Below, piece after piece: positions 44,175 to 53,156 of a stretch of DNA of 64,000 bases; the first letter of the stretch is position 1, and the number at the start of each line of letters is the position of its first letter. The DNA comes from Catellatospora citrea. Lineage in GTDB: Bacteria > Actinomycetota > Actinomycetes > Mycobacteriales > Micromonosporaceae. The notes under the pieces were generated by a model, which made no database searches, had not been told where the DNA came from, and saw only the letters and a program-made list of their open reading frames with translations. The position numbers were made by a program, and so were the translations under genes. The stretch lies in contig NZ_RAPR01000001.1 in the NCBI RefSeq assembly GCF_003610235.1, forward strand, positions 1,178,001 through 1,242,000, written 5' to 3'.

Positions 44175-45698
44175 ATGAGATCACTCCATCGCCGTACGTT
44201 CGTCCTCGGCGGACTCGCGATAGCGGGGACCGCCCTGACCGGCGTGAGCGCCTTCGCCGCCGCCCCGTACCCGTTCAAGCTCGGCGTGGCCTCGGGCGAC
44301 CCCGAGTCCGACAGCGTCGTGCTGTGGACCCGCCTGGCCCCGACCCCGCTCAACGCCGACGGGCAGGGCGGCATGGCCAACGCCGACGTCGTCGTCGACT
44401 GGCAGGTCTCCACCAGCAGCTCGTTCAGCACGCTGGTCGCCTCCGGCCAGGTCACCGCGCGCTACGCCGACGCGCACTCGGTGCACGTGATCGCGGGCGG
44501 GCTGGCCGCCGACGCGGACTACTACTACCGGTTCCGGGCGCAGGGCCACATCTCGCCGGTCGGGCGCACCCGCACCGCCCCGGCCCCGACCACGTTCGGC
44601 CGCGACCTGGTGATGGCGTTCGCGTCCTGCTCGAACTGGCAGGCCGGCTACTTCACCGCATACCGCCGCCTGGCCGAGGACAACCCCGGCCTCGTGCTGC
44701 ACCTGGGCGACTACATCTACGAGGGCGGTGCGACGGCCGGCTCGGTGCGCGAGCACGTGGGCGCCGAGATCGTCTCGCTGGCCGACTACCGCCGCCGGTA
44801 CGCCCTCTACAAGTCCGACCCCGACCTGCAGGCCGCGCACGCCGCCGCACCCTGGCTGGTGGTGCCCGACGACCACGAGGTCGAGAACAACTACGCCACC
44901 AACGTGCGCGCCGACAGCTCCCCCGCGCTGACCGCCGCGCAGTGGACGGCCCGCCGCACCGCCGCGTACAAGGCCTACTACGAGAACCTGCCGCTGCGCC
45001 CGGCCCAGACGCCCAACGGCAACAGCATCCCGCTGTACCGCCGCATCCGCTGGGGCAGGCTGGCCACCTTCCACATGCTCGACACCCGCCAGTTCCGCGA
45101 CGACCAGGCTTGCGGCGACGGCTGGAAGGTGTGCGCCGACGCCGACCTGCCCGCCCGCAGCCTCACCGGCCCGGCGCAGGAGGCGTGGCTGCTCGACGGC
45201 CTCGCCCAGCACTACGGCACCTGGGACATCCTGGGCCAGCAGGTGTTCTTCGCCCGCCAGTTCGACGCGGCCGGGGCCGCCAGCATGGACGCCTGGGACG
45301 GCTACCGGGGCTCGCGCGCCCGCATCCAGCAGGGCTGGCGCGACCGCGCCGTGCGCAACCCGCTGGTGCTCACCGGTGACGTGCACAAGTCCTGGGCCAA
45401 CGAGCTCAAGGCCGACTACGCCAACCCGAACTCGGCGACCATCGGCACCGAGCTGGTCTGCACCTCGATCAGCTCCGGCGGCGACGGCAGCGCCACCACG
45501 ACCATCCCGAACGCCGCCACCAACCCGCACCTGAAGTTCTACGCCGACCGGCGCGGCTACGTGCGCACCACCATCAGCCAGGCGCAGGTGCGGGCCGACT
45601 TCCGCGCGGTCGGCGCGGTCACCGAGCACGGGGCCGCGGTGTCCACGCTGCGCTCGTACGTCATCCAGGACGGCCTGCCCGGCCTGCAGCAGGTCTAG
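44175..45698 (+). CDS. phoD: Alkaline phosphatase D, Tat-exported
   Basis: A 507-residue phosphatase. A twin-arginine signal (HRRTFVLGGLAIAG) is followed by an N-terminal beta domain and the metallophosphatase domain with LGDYIYEGG, PDDHEVENNYATN, and LTGDVHKSWANEL, all key metal ligands of PhoD. It hydrolyses extracellular phosphodiesters and monoesters using Fe3+/Ca2+. The ATG at 44175 has no Shine-Dalgarno. It is co-transcribed with the repeat protein 9 bases downstream and probably induced by phosphate limitation. Confidence 0.93.
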   Translation: MRSLHRRTFVLGGLAIAGTALTGVSAFAAAPYPFKLGVASGDPESDSVVLWTRLAPTPLNADGQGGMANADVVVDWQVSTSSSFSTLVASGQVTARYADAHSVHVIAGGLAADADYYYRFRAQGHISPVGRTRTAPAPTTFGRDLVMAFASCSNWQAGYFTAYRRLAEDNPGLVLHLGDYIYEGGATAGSVREHVGAEIVSLADYRRRYALYKSDPDLQAAHAAAPWLVVPDDHEVENNYATNVRADSSPALTAAQWTARRTAAYKAYYENLPLRPAQTPNGNSIPLYRRIRWGRLATFHMLDTRQFRDDQACGDGWKVCADADLPARSLTGPAQEAWLLDGLAQHYGTWDILGQQVFFARQFDAAGAASMDAWDGYRGSRARIQQGWRDRAVRNPLVLTGDVHKSWANELKADYANPNSATIGTELVCTSISSGGDGSATTTIPNAATNPHLKFYADRRGYVRTTISQAQVRADFRAVGAVTEHGAAVSTLRSYVIQDGLPGLQQV

Positions 45699-45707
45699 GA
45701 GAAGCAC

Positions 45708-47042
45708 ATGAAGTCCCTCACCACCCTGGCCCTGTCCGCGACCGCGGCGGTGGTCGCGGCCGCCGTCGCCACCCCGGCGGCAGCCGCGCCGTCCCTCGGC
45801 ACGTCCGGCCTGCTGTCGGCCGTGCCGGTATCCGCACGCATCGCGGCCGCGCTGACCCCGACCTCGGTCACCTGGACCACCGCCAACAGCACCGCCACCG
45901 GTGACCAGGACGTCTCCGCCGTGGCCACGAACCGGTCCGGCCACGTCGCCGTCGTCTGGGAGGACGACCGCGACAGCACCGGGCCCGAGGACGCCGCCCA
46001 CTCCGAGATCTACCTACGCCTGTTCCGCGACGGCGTCGCCGTGTACGAGCTGAAGCTCTCCGCGGGCGGCACCGCCGGCACCACCTGGCGGCACCTGTCG
46101 CCCGACGTCGGCCTCGACGACAAGGGCAACGCCGTGGTGGTCTGGGCCGACGACCCGGACGGCAACGGCTTCTACAACATCCCCTACCGGGTGGTCTCGC
46201 CGACCGGCACGATCCTGGGCTCCGGCAACGCCAACGCCTCCGCCACCGGCCAGCAGATCCAGCCCGCGGTCGCGGTCGACCCCGACGGCACGCCGAGCAG
46301 CCCGAGCGCGGTGGCGTTCACCGTGGTCTGGGAGGACATCCAGGACCCGAACCCGGCCACGGTCAAGGCCGCCGGGTTCACCAACGTCACCACCAAGGCG
46401 TACGAGGTGACCGCGAGCCAGACCACCGGCGCGCACCACCGGCCCGACGTCGCGGTGTCCGCCGCGGGCGACGCGACCGTCGTGTGGAACGAGGACGGCG
46501 ACGGCAACGGCTTCGACAACATCGGGCTGGTCCGGCTGGCCAAGGCCAACGGCGCGGTGACCCTGTCCCGGCGCACCGCCAACGCCACCGCCGACGGCCA
46601 GCAGCGCAACGCGTCCGTGGCGGCCAACACGACCGGCGAGTTCACCGTCGCCTGGGAGTCCGACCACACCGGAGCCCCCACGGTCTGGACGCGCTCGTTC
46701 ACCTCGGCCGGCACCCCGCGCCACGCCGACGTCGAGGTGTCCCCGCAGCCGGGCGCGACCGCGCCCAGCACCGGCATCGACGACCAGGCCAACGTGGTCG
46801 TCGGCTGGTCCGTCCCGGCGAACGGCCTCGACGTCTGGGCCCGGGGCTTCAACCCCGACGGCACCACCGCCGGCCGCCTGCCCGCCCAGTTCTACTCCGA
46901 CATCACCACCGGCCGCCAGGAGCAACCCGCCGTCGCGGTCTCGCCGTGGGGCGAGATCGCCCTGACCTTCACCGACGACAACGACGGCAACCAGTTCGAC
47001 CAGATCCGCCTCGGCCTGGGCGCCGCCAACTCCGACTGGTGA
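45708..47042 (+). CDS. Exported repeat protein with DxDGNGF motifs
   Basis: A 444-residue secreted protein: signal peptide with AVATPAAAAPS near residue 28, then a long beta-rich region with at least five repeats built on a V(V/A)W(E/A/N)(D/S) strand and an acidic loop such as DDPDGNGFYNI, NEDGDGNGFDNI and DDNDGNQFDQI. These loops resemble Ca2+-binding turns of beta-propellers. AGGAGAAG precedes the ATG. It is cotranscribed with phoD, so it may bind phosphate-rich polymers or assist wall association; function unknown. Confidence 0.8.
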   Translation: MKSLTTLALSATAAVVAAAVATPAAAAPSLGTSGLLSAVPVSARIAAALTPTSVTWTTANSTATGDQDVSAVATNRSGHVAVVWEDDRDSTGPEDAAHSEIYLRLFRDGVAVYELKLSAGGTAGTTWRHLSPDVGLDDKGNAVVVWADDPDGNGFYNIPYRVVSPTGTILGSGNANASATGQQIQPAVAVDPDGTPSSPSAVAFTVVWEDIQDPNPATVKAAGFTNVTTKAYEVTASQTTGAHHRPDVAVSAAGDATVVWNEDGDGNGFDNIGLVRLAKANGAVTLSRRTANATADGQQRNASVAANTTGEFTVAWESDHTGAPTVWTRSFTSAGTPRHADVEVSPQPGATAPSTGIDDQANVVVGWSVPANGLDVWARGFNPDGTTAGRLPAQFYSDITTGRQEQPAVAVSPWGEIALTFTDDNDGNQFDQIRLGLGAANSDW

Positions 47043-47049
47043 CCCCACC

Positions 47050-47124
47050 CCACCCGGGTGATCATGAACCTATGGCACGGCTCGACGGCGTGTCGGCGGC
47101 ACAACCTCATGGTCACCCGGGTGG
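47050..47124. repeat. Intergenic palindromic repeat family B (copy 1)
   Basis: The element starts 8 bases after the repeat-protein stop. Outer arms of about 22 bases (47050-47071 and 47103-47124) pair with few mismatches around a GGCACGGCTC...GGCGTGTC centre. GATCATGAACCTATGGCACGG in its left half recurs in the copy at 56848-56910. It includes the 3' end of the minus-strand gene 47070-47609, whose last ~18 codons are read from the repeat. Confidence 0.85.
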
Positions 47125-47609
47125 TCCGGCCGGGCCCCGCGAAGCACCAGCACCGCGGGGATCACCGCGAGGACCGCGGCCTGGGTCCAGAACAGAGCGT
47201 CGAGCAGCAGTTTGAACGGATCGAGGTGCAGCGGCAGGCGCTCGGGGGCGGCGGCGATCTCCTCGATCTCGTCCAGGGTCGCGGCGTCGGCTCCGCTGTC
47301 CAGCCACCCCCAGGGGTACCCGAGTCCGCGGTGGTAGCCGAACATGCAGCAGATGTCCTCGCGTACCACCAGCAGGCTGGCCAGCAGCCCGATCACCGCC
47401 AGCACCGCCACCGCGGCCCACACGATCGGGCCGGGGCGCAGGTCGGCCAGCCCGAGCCAGGCCAGCACCGCGCCGGCGCAGCCGAGCACCATGCCGAAAA
47501 CCGTGTAGTAGGCGACGCCGACGCTCGTGACCAGGGCGAGCAGCCCGGTCGCCGCACTGGCCACACCGGCGCACAGGAACACGACCATCCGCAGGCCGGA
47601 CATCGACAT
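47070..47609 (-). CDS. Membrane protein with C-terminus encoded in a repeat
   Basis: A 179-residue protein with four hydrophobic segments and a loop containing EDICCMFGYHRGLGYPWGW. No family recognised. Its final residues (RPDHPGDHEVVPPTRRRAVP) are translated from repeat family B, so the native stop may have been lost when the repeat entered. It reads against the phoD operon. Confidence 0.7.
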   Translation of the reverse strand: MSMSGLRMVVFLCAGVASAATGLLALVTSVGVAYYTVFGMVLGCAGAVLAWLGLADLRPGPIVWAAVAVLAVIGLLASLLVVREDICCMFGYHRGLGYPWGWLDSGADAATLDEIEEIAAAPERLPLHLDPFKLLLDALFWTQAAVLAVIPAVLVLRGARPDHPGDHEVVPPTRRRAVP

Positions 47610-47725
47610 GCCCCGAGTCTGCCACGAACGGCCAGGCGCACCAGGCCCCCGAACGGATCACGCTGCTGACGGATTTCGAACCATCCGTCACCGGCGGGCC
47701 AGAGGGTGGGCGGTAGCCTCCTGCG

Positions 47726-48544
47726 GTGATCCGCGTCGTCGCCGTCGACCTTGACGGCACCCTGCTCCGCTCGGACGGCACCGTCTCGGCCCGCACGTCG
47801 GCCGCCCTGCGCCGGGCCGACCGGGCCGGTGCGCGGGTCGTCATCTGCACCGCGCGGCCGCCGCGGGAGGTCCACGAGATCGCCGGGACGGCGGGCATCA
47901 CGGGAGTCGCGGTGTGCTCCAACGGCGCGATCACGTACGACCTGGCCAGCGGCGAGATCACCATCGTCGGCCCGCTGCCGCTGGAGGTGGCCGAACAGGT
48001 CGCGGCCGTGCTCGCCCCGGCCCTGGACGGCGTCGGGTTCGCGGTGGAGACCGGGCACCGGGCGCTGATCGCCCCCGGTTTCGACCACGTCAGCTCGCGC
48101 AGCATCGTCCGAGTGCCGGTGGCGAGCCTGGCCGCGCTGTGGGCCGAGGCGGAGAGCTGCGTGAAGCTGCTGGCCTGGTCAGCCGCCCCGGTCACCGACG
48201 CGCTGATGGCGCGGCTGCAGGCGCTCGTCCCGGGCGTGACGGTCACCTACTCCGGCGGCCGGGGCATGCTGGAGATCAGCGCCGCCTCGGTGTCCAAGGC
48301 GGACACCCTGGCCCGCCTGTGCGAGGGCTGGGGCGTCGACGCCGCGCAGGTGATCGCGTTCGGGGACATGCCCAACGACGTGCCCGTGCTGCGCTGGGCG
48401 GGGATCGGGGTCGCCGTCGCCAACGCCCACCCGCAGGCGCTGGCCGGGGCAGACCGCGTCACGGCCGGCAACGACGAGGACGGCGTGGCGCTGGTGCTGG
48501 AGGAGCTGTTCCCCGCGGACGGCGGTGTCGTACCCGCTCGTTAG
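47726..48544 (+). CDS. HAD-family hydrolase, Cof type
   Basis: A 272-residue phosphatase. HAD motif I VDLDGTLL at the N-terminus, motif II near ICTARP, the Lys in VSKADTLARL and motif III/IV GDMPNDVPVL. A C2-type cap of the Cof subfamily lies between. It dephosphorylates sugar or cofactor phosphates with broad specificity. GTG start at 47726 without a clear Shine-Dalgarno. Confidence 0.92.
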   Translation: MIRVVAVDLDGTLLRSDGTVSARTSAALRRADRAGARVVICTARPPREVHEIAGTAGITGVAVCSNGAITYDLASGEITIVGPLPLEVAEQVAAVLAPALDGVGFAVETGHRALIAPGFDHVSSRSIVRVPVASLAALWAEAESCVKLLAWSAAPVTDALMARLQALVPGVTVTYSGGRGMLEISAASVSKADTLARLCEGWGVDAAQVIAFGDMPNDVPVLRWAGIGVAVANAHPQALAGADRVTAGNDEDGVALVLEELFPADGGVVPAR

Positions 48545-48584
48545 CGTCACCGCGACATCAACGTCGGCTGTGGAGTGTGGGGTT

Positions 48585-48905
48585 ATGTTTCGGCAGGGCG
48601 ATGTGCTGGTGGTCCCGATCGCGCGCGAGGAGCTGCCCGCCGATCTGATGCCCGCGCCGCGGGACCGGCGCAACCGGATGGTGCTGGCGCTCGGCGAGGC
48701 GACCGGCCACGCGCACGTGGTGACCGGCGAGCGGGTGGCGATGCTGTGCCCGCCCGACGACCCGGGCCGGCTGTTCCTGCTGATCGAGGGCTACGGCCGC
48801 CTGGTGCACGAGGAGCACGGGCCGATCTCCCTGGCCGCGGGCGCATACCGGGTGGTCCGCCAGCGTGAGTACTTCCCCGGCGCGATCCGCCCGGTCGCGG
48901 ACTGA
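48585..48905 (+). CDS. Small conserved protein preceding the DUF6745 gene
   Basis: A 106-residue soluble protein with beta character (FRQGDVLVVPIAREELPADL, EATGHAHVVTGERVAML, GYGRLVHEEHGPISLAAGAYRVVRQREYFPGAI). The conserved GHAHVV and HEEHG suggest a metal- or ligand-binding beta fold. The ATG at 48585 is preferred over an earlier in-frame start. It is followed 25 bases later by a DUF6745 gene; the two look like a pair. Function unknown. Confidence 0.75.
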   Translation: MFRQGDVLVVPIAREELPADLMPAPRDRRNRMVLALGEATGHAHVVTGERVAMLCPPDDPGRLFLLIEGYGRLVHEEHGPISLAAGAYRVVRQREYFPGAIRPVAD

Positions 48906-48930
48906 GCGCGGCGTGGACGGGAGCACGGAG

Positions 48931-50091
48931 ATGACGGCGACGACGCAGGCCCCGGGCACGAGCGGCGAGCAGCGGCCGAACCGGCGCGAGGCGCGCCGGA
49001 ACGAGGACATGGCGCTGGCCGCGCGGGCCGAGCGTTGGATGGCGACCGGGCTGAGCACCGAACCCGCCGACCGGGCGGGCGCCGAGGCCGGGGTGCGGAT
49101 CGCGTACGCCCTGGCGGGGCTGCCCGCCCCGCAGCGGATGCTGTGGTTGGACTCGCCCGCGGCGGGCGCGACGGCGGTGGCGATGCTGCGCACCGGGCTC
49201 GCGGGCGACGGGAAGGTCCGCGAGGCGCTGGCCGCGCAGGGCGTCCGCCCGGGAGAGCTCGCGCTCGGCCGCAGCGTGCGCCCGCAGGTGCGCACCCGGC
49301 CCTGGGCGCAGGCGCGGGCCGCGCTGGCCGAGCAGCGCGGCGCGGTCGGCTTCGCCCGGCACTGGGCCGCCACCGCCCGGCGGCCGTGGCAGCAGCTGGT
49401 CGACCAGCTCGCGACGCCGCTGCGCACCCGGCTGACGGAGCAGTTCCGCGCCGGCACCGGCGAGTTCGCCCAGGCGCAGCAGGACGCGCTGCTCGACGTG
49501 ATCCACGGCCAGCACGACGCGGCGTGGCTGGGCGCGTTCGACAGCCACCCCGACGTGGACGGCCTGGCCCGGGTGGCGGGCAGCGCGGGCTGGTGGTGGG
49601 CGTTCGAGCAGGTCGCGATCCTCACCGAACGCCCGCGCGCGGTGCACCGCGACAATCTGGGCCGGTTGCACCACGGTGACGGCCCGGCGCTGTCCTACCC
49701 GGACGGTTTCGGCCTGCACGCGTGGAGCGGCATGCCGATGCCCGCGGAGATCGCCGCCGAGCTGCCGACGCTGACCGTCGAGCGGATCCGCCGCGAGTCC
49801 AACGCCGAGATGCGCCGGGTGATGCTGGAGCACTTCGGGTTCGACCGCTACCTGCGCGAGTCCGGGGCGGTCGCGACGCAGTCCGACACCTTCGGCAAGC
49901 TGTGGCGGGTCGAGCTGCCCGGCGACGAGCCGCTGGTGATGGTGGAGGTGGTCAACGCCACCGCCGAGCCCGACGGCAGCTTCCGCACCTATTTCCTGCG
50001 CGTGCCGCCGGACATGCAGACCGCCCGGCAGGGCGTGGCCTGGTCGTTCGGCCTCAGATCCCGGGAGTACCAGCCCGAGCAGCAGACCTGA
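48931..50091 (+). CDS. DUF6745-family protein
   Basis: A 386-residue protein with GGAG before the ATG. The centre is helical and Arg/Ala-rich; near residue 240 comes the hallmark RAVHRDNLGRLHHGDGPAL and DGFGLHAWSGMPMP, shared by a large group of actinobacterial proteins of unknown function. The C-terminal part has an EVVNATAEPDGSFRTYFLRVP strand-turn. It converges on the STM4011-like gene and overlaps it by 38 bases at the 3' ends. A link between the two operons is possible but unproven. Confidence 0.8.
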   Translation: MTATTQAPGTSGEQRPNRREARRNEDMALAARAERWMATGLSTEPADRAGAEAGVRIAYALAGLPAPQRMLWLDSPAAGATAVAMLRTGLAGDGKVREALAAQGVRPGELALGRSVRPQVRTRPWAQARAALAEQRGAVGFARHWAATARRPWQQLVDQLATPLRTRLTEQFRAGTGEFAQAQQDALLDVIHGQHDAAWLGAFDSHPDVDGLARVAGSAGWWWAFEQVAILTERPRAVHRDNLGRLHHGDGPALSYPDGFGLHAWSGMPMPAEIAAELPTLTVERIRRESNAEMRRVMLEHFGFDRYLRESGAVATQSDTFGKLWRVELPGDEPLVMVEVVNATAEPDGSFRTYFLRVPPDMQTARQGVAWSFGLRSREYQPEQQT

Positions 50092-50968
50092 GCACCGAGG
50101 CCGGCACGCCCCAGGTCGGCGGGGACCCGGCGGGGATGCGTTCGGGCACCCCGCCGGCGAAGACCTGGTGCAGGCCGAGGCGCTTGAGGTGCACGTACCC
50201 GATGTGGCAGTCGCAGGTGGCCTTGCCGCACGGGCGGGGCCGCAGCGCGGCGCGGTAGCTGCCGTCGTAGAGGTTGCCCAGCGGTTCGGGCAGGAAATGG
50301 CAGCGCCGCACCGTGCCGTCGCCGAGCACCGACAGCGACGTCTCCCCCGCACCGCACTCGTGCCCGGCGGAGGCGTGCGGGCGCACGCTGTATCCGAACA
50401 GCGGGTCGAGCGCCGTCCACGCCGCCTCGGCGGGCGCGTCGTAGGTGTGCCCGTCGGCGGCGTTGATCCACAGATACGTCGACTCGGGCAGCTCGGCCCG
50501 CAGCGCGACCGCCTCGGCGTGGTGCTCCGGCAAACCGACCATGCCGACCGAGTGCCGGATCCCGTGCCCGCGCAGCGTCGCGCAGGCGGCCAGGAAACGT
50601 TCGCGGCTGACCTGGCCCGGATGGTAGGTGGCCCACAGCGCGAGCCGGGCCGGGTCGGCGTCGGCGACCCAGCCCAGCCGCCCGGCCAGGTTCGTCTGGA
50701 TGGCGACCTTCGCCATGTGCGGCAGGTGCGACAGCCGCACCAGCGCGTCGCGATACCAGGACCGGGTCAGCCCCTCGCCCCACGGCGTGAACAGCACCGA
50801 CAGCGTGTCGCCGGCGGCGTTGGCGGTCACCCAGTCGGTGAACCGGGCCAGCGCGGCCCGGTCGGCGGTCAGCTGCGCGCGGCTGTCGCGCCGCTTCGCG
50901 AACGGGCAGTACGGGCAGTCGAAGTTGCAACTGGCCAGCGGACCGCGATACAGCAGCAGCAGGTTCAC
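50054..50968 (-). CDS. Radical SAM protein, STM4011 family
   Basis: A 304-residue radical SAM enzyme. The SAM-cluster motif is CNFDCPYCPF (CX3CX2C) near residue 14. The C-terminal region has further Cys in HECGAGET, RRCHFLPEPLG and RPCGKATCDC, which looks like an auxiliary Fe-S (SPASM/twitch-like) domain. GTG start overlapping the upstream STM4012-like gene by 4 bases. STM4011 proteins are named from Salmonella and have no assigned reaction. It is the last gene of a five-gene coupled operon. Confidence 0.85.
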   Translation of the reverse strand: MNLLLLYRGPLASCNFDCPYCPFAKRRDSRAQLTADRAALARFTDWVTANAAGDTLSVLFTPWGEGLTRSWYRDALVRLSHLPHMAKVAIQTNLAGRLGWVADADPARLALWATYHPGQVSRERFLAACATLRGHGIRHSVGMVGLPEHHAEAVALRAELPESTYLWINAADGHTYDAPAEAAWTALDPLFGYSVRPHASAGHECGAGETSLSVLGDGTVRRCHFLPEPLGNLYDGSYRAALRPRPCGKATCDCHIGYVHLKRLGLHQVFAGGVPERIPAGSPPTWGVPASVLRSAARAGTPGI

Positions 50969-52344
50969 CGCAGCACCGCCCGCGCCATCGCCGCCCGCAC
51001 CGGCCCCGACACCAGCCACGGCCCGATCGCGTCGCCGTGCGCCAGGCCCTCATCGGTCAGCGCCAGCCGTTCACCGCCGCCGACCGCCCAGCCGCGTGCG
51101 ACCAGCTCGGCCAGGTGCGGGAAGTCTTCGTCCACCGTGGACCCGAACCGCTTCGCGTAGCCGGGCAGGTCGACGCCCTCGGCCCGCAGCAGCGACTTCA
51201 CCAGCCAGCGCAGCCGCTGCTCGCCGCCGTCGAGCGCGAATCCGAACTCGGCGTAGGCGAAGTCGGCCGCGGGCCGGGACAGGTAGTCGTCGATGATGGC
51301 GCGCACCTCGCGCACGCTGACCGCGTAGTCGAACGAGTAGTGCAGGTCGGCGGTGTAGGACCGGGCGCCGCAGCCGACGCCGACCATGCCGTCGTCCTGG
51401 CAGCAGTAGTCGGCGCCGTCGGGGTCGGGCACGTCGGCGCGGCGGAACTGGCGCATGGACAGCTGCCGGTAGCCGGCCTCGCGCAGCAGGTCACGGCCGT
51501 GCCGGTACAGGTCGAGGCGCTGGGCGTCCCATGGCGCGTCGCGAGCCGGCACGGGAGCCAGACCGTGCTCCGGCACGGCGGCGGCCTGGCCGGACAGTGG
51601 CAGCACGCCCTCCCGGCGGCCCAGTCCGGTCAGCGGGCGGACGTACAGCGGGTAGAGGTAGATCTCCTCGGGTCGCCAGGTCAGCGCCTCGCGTAGCGAG
51701 TAGGTCCAGGTGTCGCGGGTCTGGCCGGGGATGCCGTAGATCAGGTCGACGTTGAGCAGCGGGAACGCCGCGTCGCGTAGCGCGGTCAGGGCCCGGTCGA
51801 CCTCGGCACGGCGCTGTGGCCGCCCTGCGGCGTGCGCCTCGTTGTCGAGGAAGCTCTGCACGCCCATGCTGACCCGGTGGGTGCCGTGTGCGGCGAGCAC
51901 CGCCAGCCGGTCGGGGGTGGCCGTGGCGGGCGAGGTCTCCACGGACAGCTGCGCCGCGGCCGGGTCCAGGCCGAGCACGCCGGTGGTGATCGCGAACAGC
52001 TCGGCCAGCTCGTCGGCGGTCAGGTGGGTGGGGGTGCCGCCGCCGATCGCGGCGCGGGCGTAGCGGGCCGGGCCGAGCGCCGCCGCGACCTGCTCGGCCT
52101 GCACCCGCAGCTGCCGCAGGTATGCCCCGACCTGCTCGGCGGGCGGCTGGGCGCGGGTGAACAGGTTGCAGAAGCCGCACCGCATCTCGCAGAACGGGAT
52201 GTGCAGGTAGAGGAAGAGGGCGTCGCGGGGCTGCCCGGCCCACACGTCGCGCAGCGCCGGGCGCGGGCGCAGCGGCCGGTATGCCGTCTTGTGCGGGTAC
52301 GCGTACAGGTAACCCTGGTACGGCGAACCGTCCAGCACCGTCAC
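50965..52344 (-). CDS. Radical SAM protein, STM4012 family (HemW-like)
   Basis: A 459-residue radical SAM enzyme. FLYLHIPFCEMRCGFCNLF gives the CX3CX2C cluster, then GGGTPTHLTADEL, ETSPATATPDRL and MGVQSFLDNEAHAAGR, the HemN/HemW-type core, and a C-terminal winged domain. The GTG at 52344 overlaps the upstream gene (GTGA). Despite the resemblance to coproporphyrinogen oxidase and the heme chaperone HemW, STM4012 proteins occur in this conserved cluster and not with heme genes, so another substrate is likely. Confidence 0.85.
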   Translation of the reverse strand: MTVLDGSPYQGYLYAYPHKTAYRPLRPRPALRDVWAGQPRDALFLYLHIPFCEMRCGFCNLFTRAQPPAEQVGAYLRQLRVQAEQVAAALGPARYARAAIGGGTPTHLTADELAELFAITTGVLGLDPAAAQLSVETSPATATPDRLAVLAAHGTHRVSMGVQSFLDNEAHAAGRPQRRAEVDRALTALRDAAFPLLNVDLIYGIPGQTRDTWTYSLREALTWRPEEIYLYPLYVRPLTGLGRREGVLPLSGQAAAVPEHGLAPVPARDAPWDAQRLDLYRHGRDLLREAGYRQLSMRQFRRADVPDPDGADYCCQDDGMVGVGCGARSYTADLHYSFDYAVSVREVRAIIDDYLSRPAADFAYAEFGFALDGGEQRLRWLVKSLLRAEGVDLPGYAKRFGSTVDEDFPHLAELVARGWAVGGGERLALTDEGLAHGDAIGPWLVSGPVRAAMARAVLR

Positions 52345-53156
52345 CACTCCCCGGGCGACAGCGTGAACTCGGCGTACGGCACCGTCCACACCACGTCGTG
52401 CCCGACCCGGTGACCCTGGTGTCCGTCCTCGCCGTACGCGGTGCCGTGGTCGGCGCAGAGCACCACGAAGCACGGCCGCCGACGCCAGGTGAGCAGCGTG
52501 AACAGGCGCGGCAGCAGGGTGTCGACGTAGCGCAGCGCGGCCGCGTGGCTGTCCGGGCCGTCCTGCGCCGCACCGGGCAGGTAGTGCCGGTTGGGCTGGT
52601 GCAGGGCCGAGATGTTGAGGAACGTGAACAGCGGCCGCGCCGCGGGCGCGGCGACCACGCTCTCTTCGAGCTGGTCGAGCTGGTGGCGCAGCGAGTCCGG
52701 TTCGGTCACCCCGAACGCGGGCCGCCAGTGGTCCTCGGCGAACAGGTCGGGCAGCACGCTGCCCAGCGGCGATAGCCGGTTGAAGAAGCCGACCCCGCCC
52801 AGGCACAGCGTGTGGTAGCCGACCTGGGCCAGCCCGGTGACCAGGTCCGGCGCGTCGAACACCCAGGTGCCGTCGGCGGTGGTCTCGCTGCCGGGGAAGC
52901 GGGCGGCGAACAGCCGCTCGTGGCGCCCCGGGGTTACCGGCGTCGGCAGGAAGCCCGCGAAGAACGCGTGGTGTGCCGCGTACGTGAAGCTCGCCGGGGT
53001 GTGCCGCGCCTCCCACTGCCCGCCGGGCAGCACCTGGACCACGTTCGGCGTGCGCCCGGCCGCCGCCTCCCCCGCGGCGACGTCGTAGCGCAACGTGTCG
53101 ACCGTGACCAGCGCGATGTCATGCGTCCCGACCATGGACGCCATGTCGACGCTCAC
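52341..53156 (-). CDS. Alkaline-phosphatase-superfamily hydrolase, STM4013 family
   Basis: A 271-residue phosphodiesterase/sulfatase-fold protein. N-terminal ALVTVDTLRYDVA carries the metal Asp and the Thr nucleophile position, then NISALHQPNRHY, and the C-terminal metal site FVVLCADHGTAYGEDGHQGHR. GTG at 53156 overlapping the ATP-grasp gene by 4 bases. Members are predicted hydrolases of unknown substrate, encoded only in this cluster type. Confidence 0.82.
   Translation of the reverse strand: MSVDMASMVGTHDIALVTVDTLRYDVAAGEAAAGRTPNVVQVLPGGQWEARHTPASFTYAAHHAFFAGFLPTPVTPGRHERLFAARFPGSETTADGTWVFDAPDLVTGLAQVGYHTLCLGGVGFFNRLSPLGSVLPDLFAEDHWRPAFGVTEPDSLRHQLDQLEESVVAAPAARPLFTFLNISALHQPNRHYLPGAAQDGPDSHAAALRYVDTLLPRLFTLLTWRRRPCFVVLCADHGTAYGEDGHQGHRVGHDVVWTVPYAEFTLSPGEW

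Noticed and set aside
50965..52344. STM4012-like protein as coproporphyrinogen oxidase (hemN/hemW)
   Set aside because: The fold is similar, but the gene lies in a non-heme operon with a different neighbourhood and family signature.
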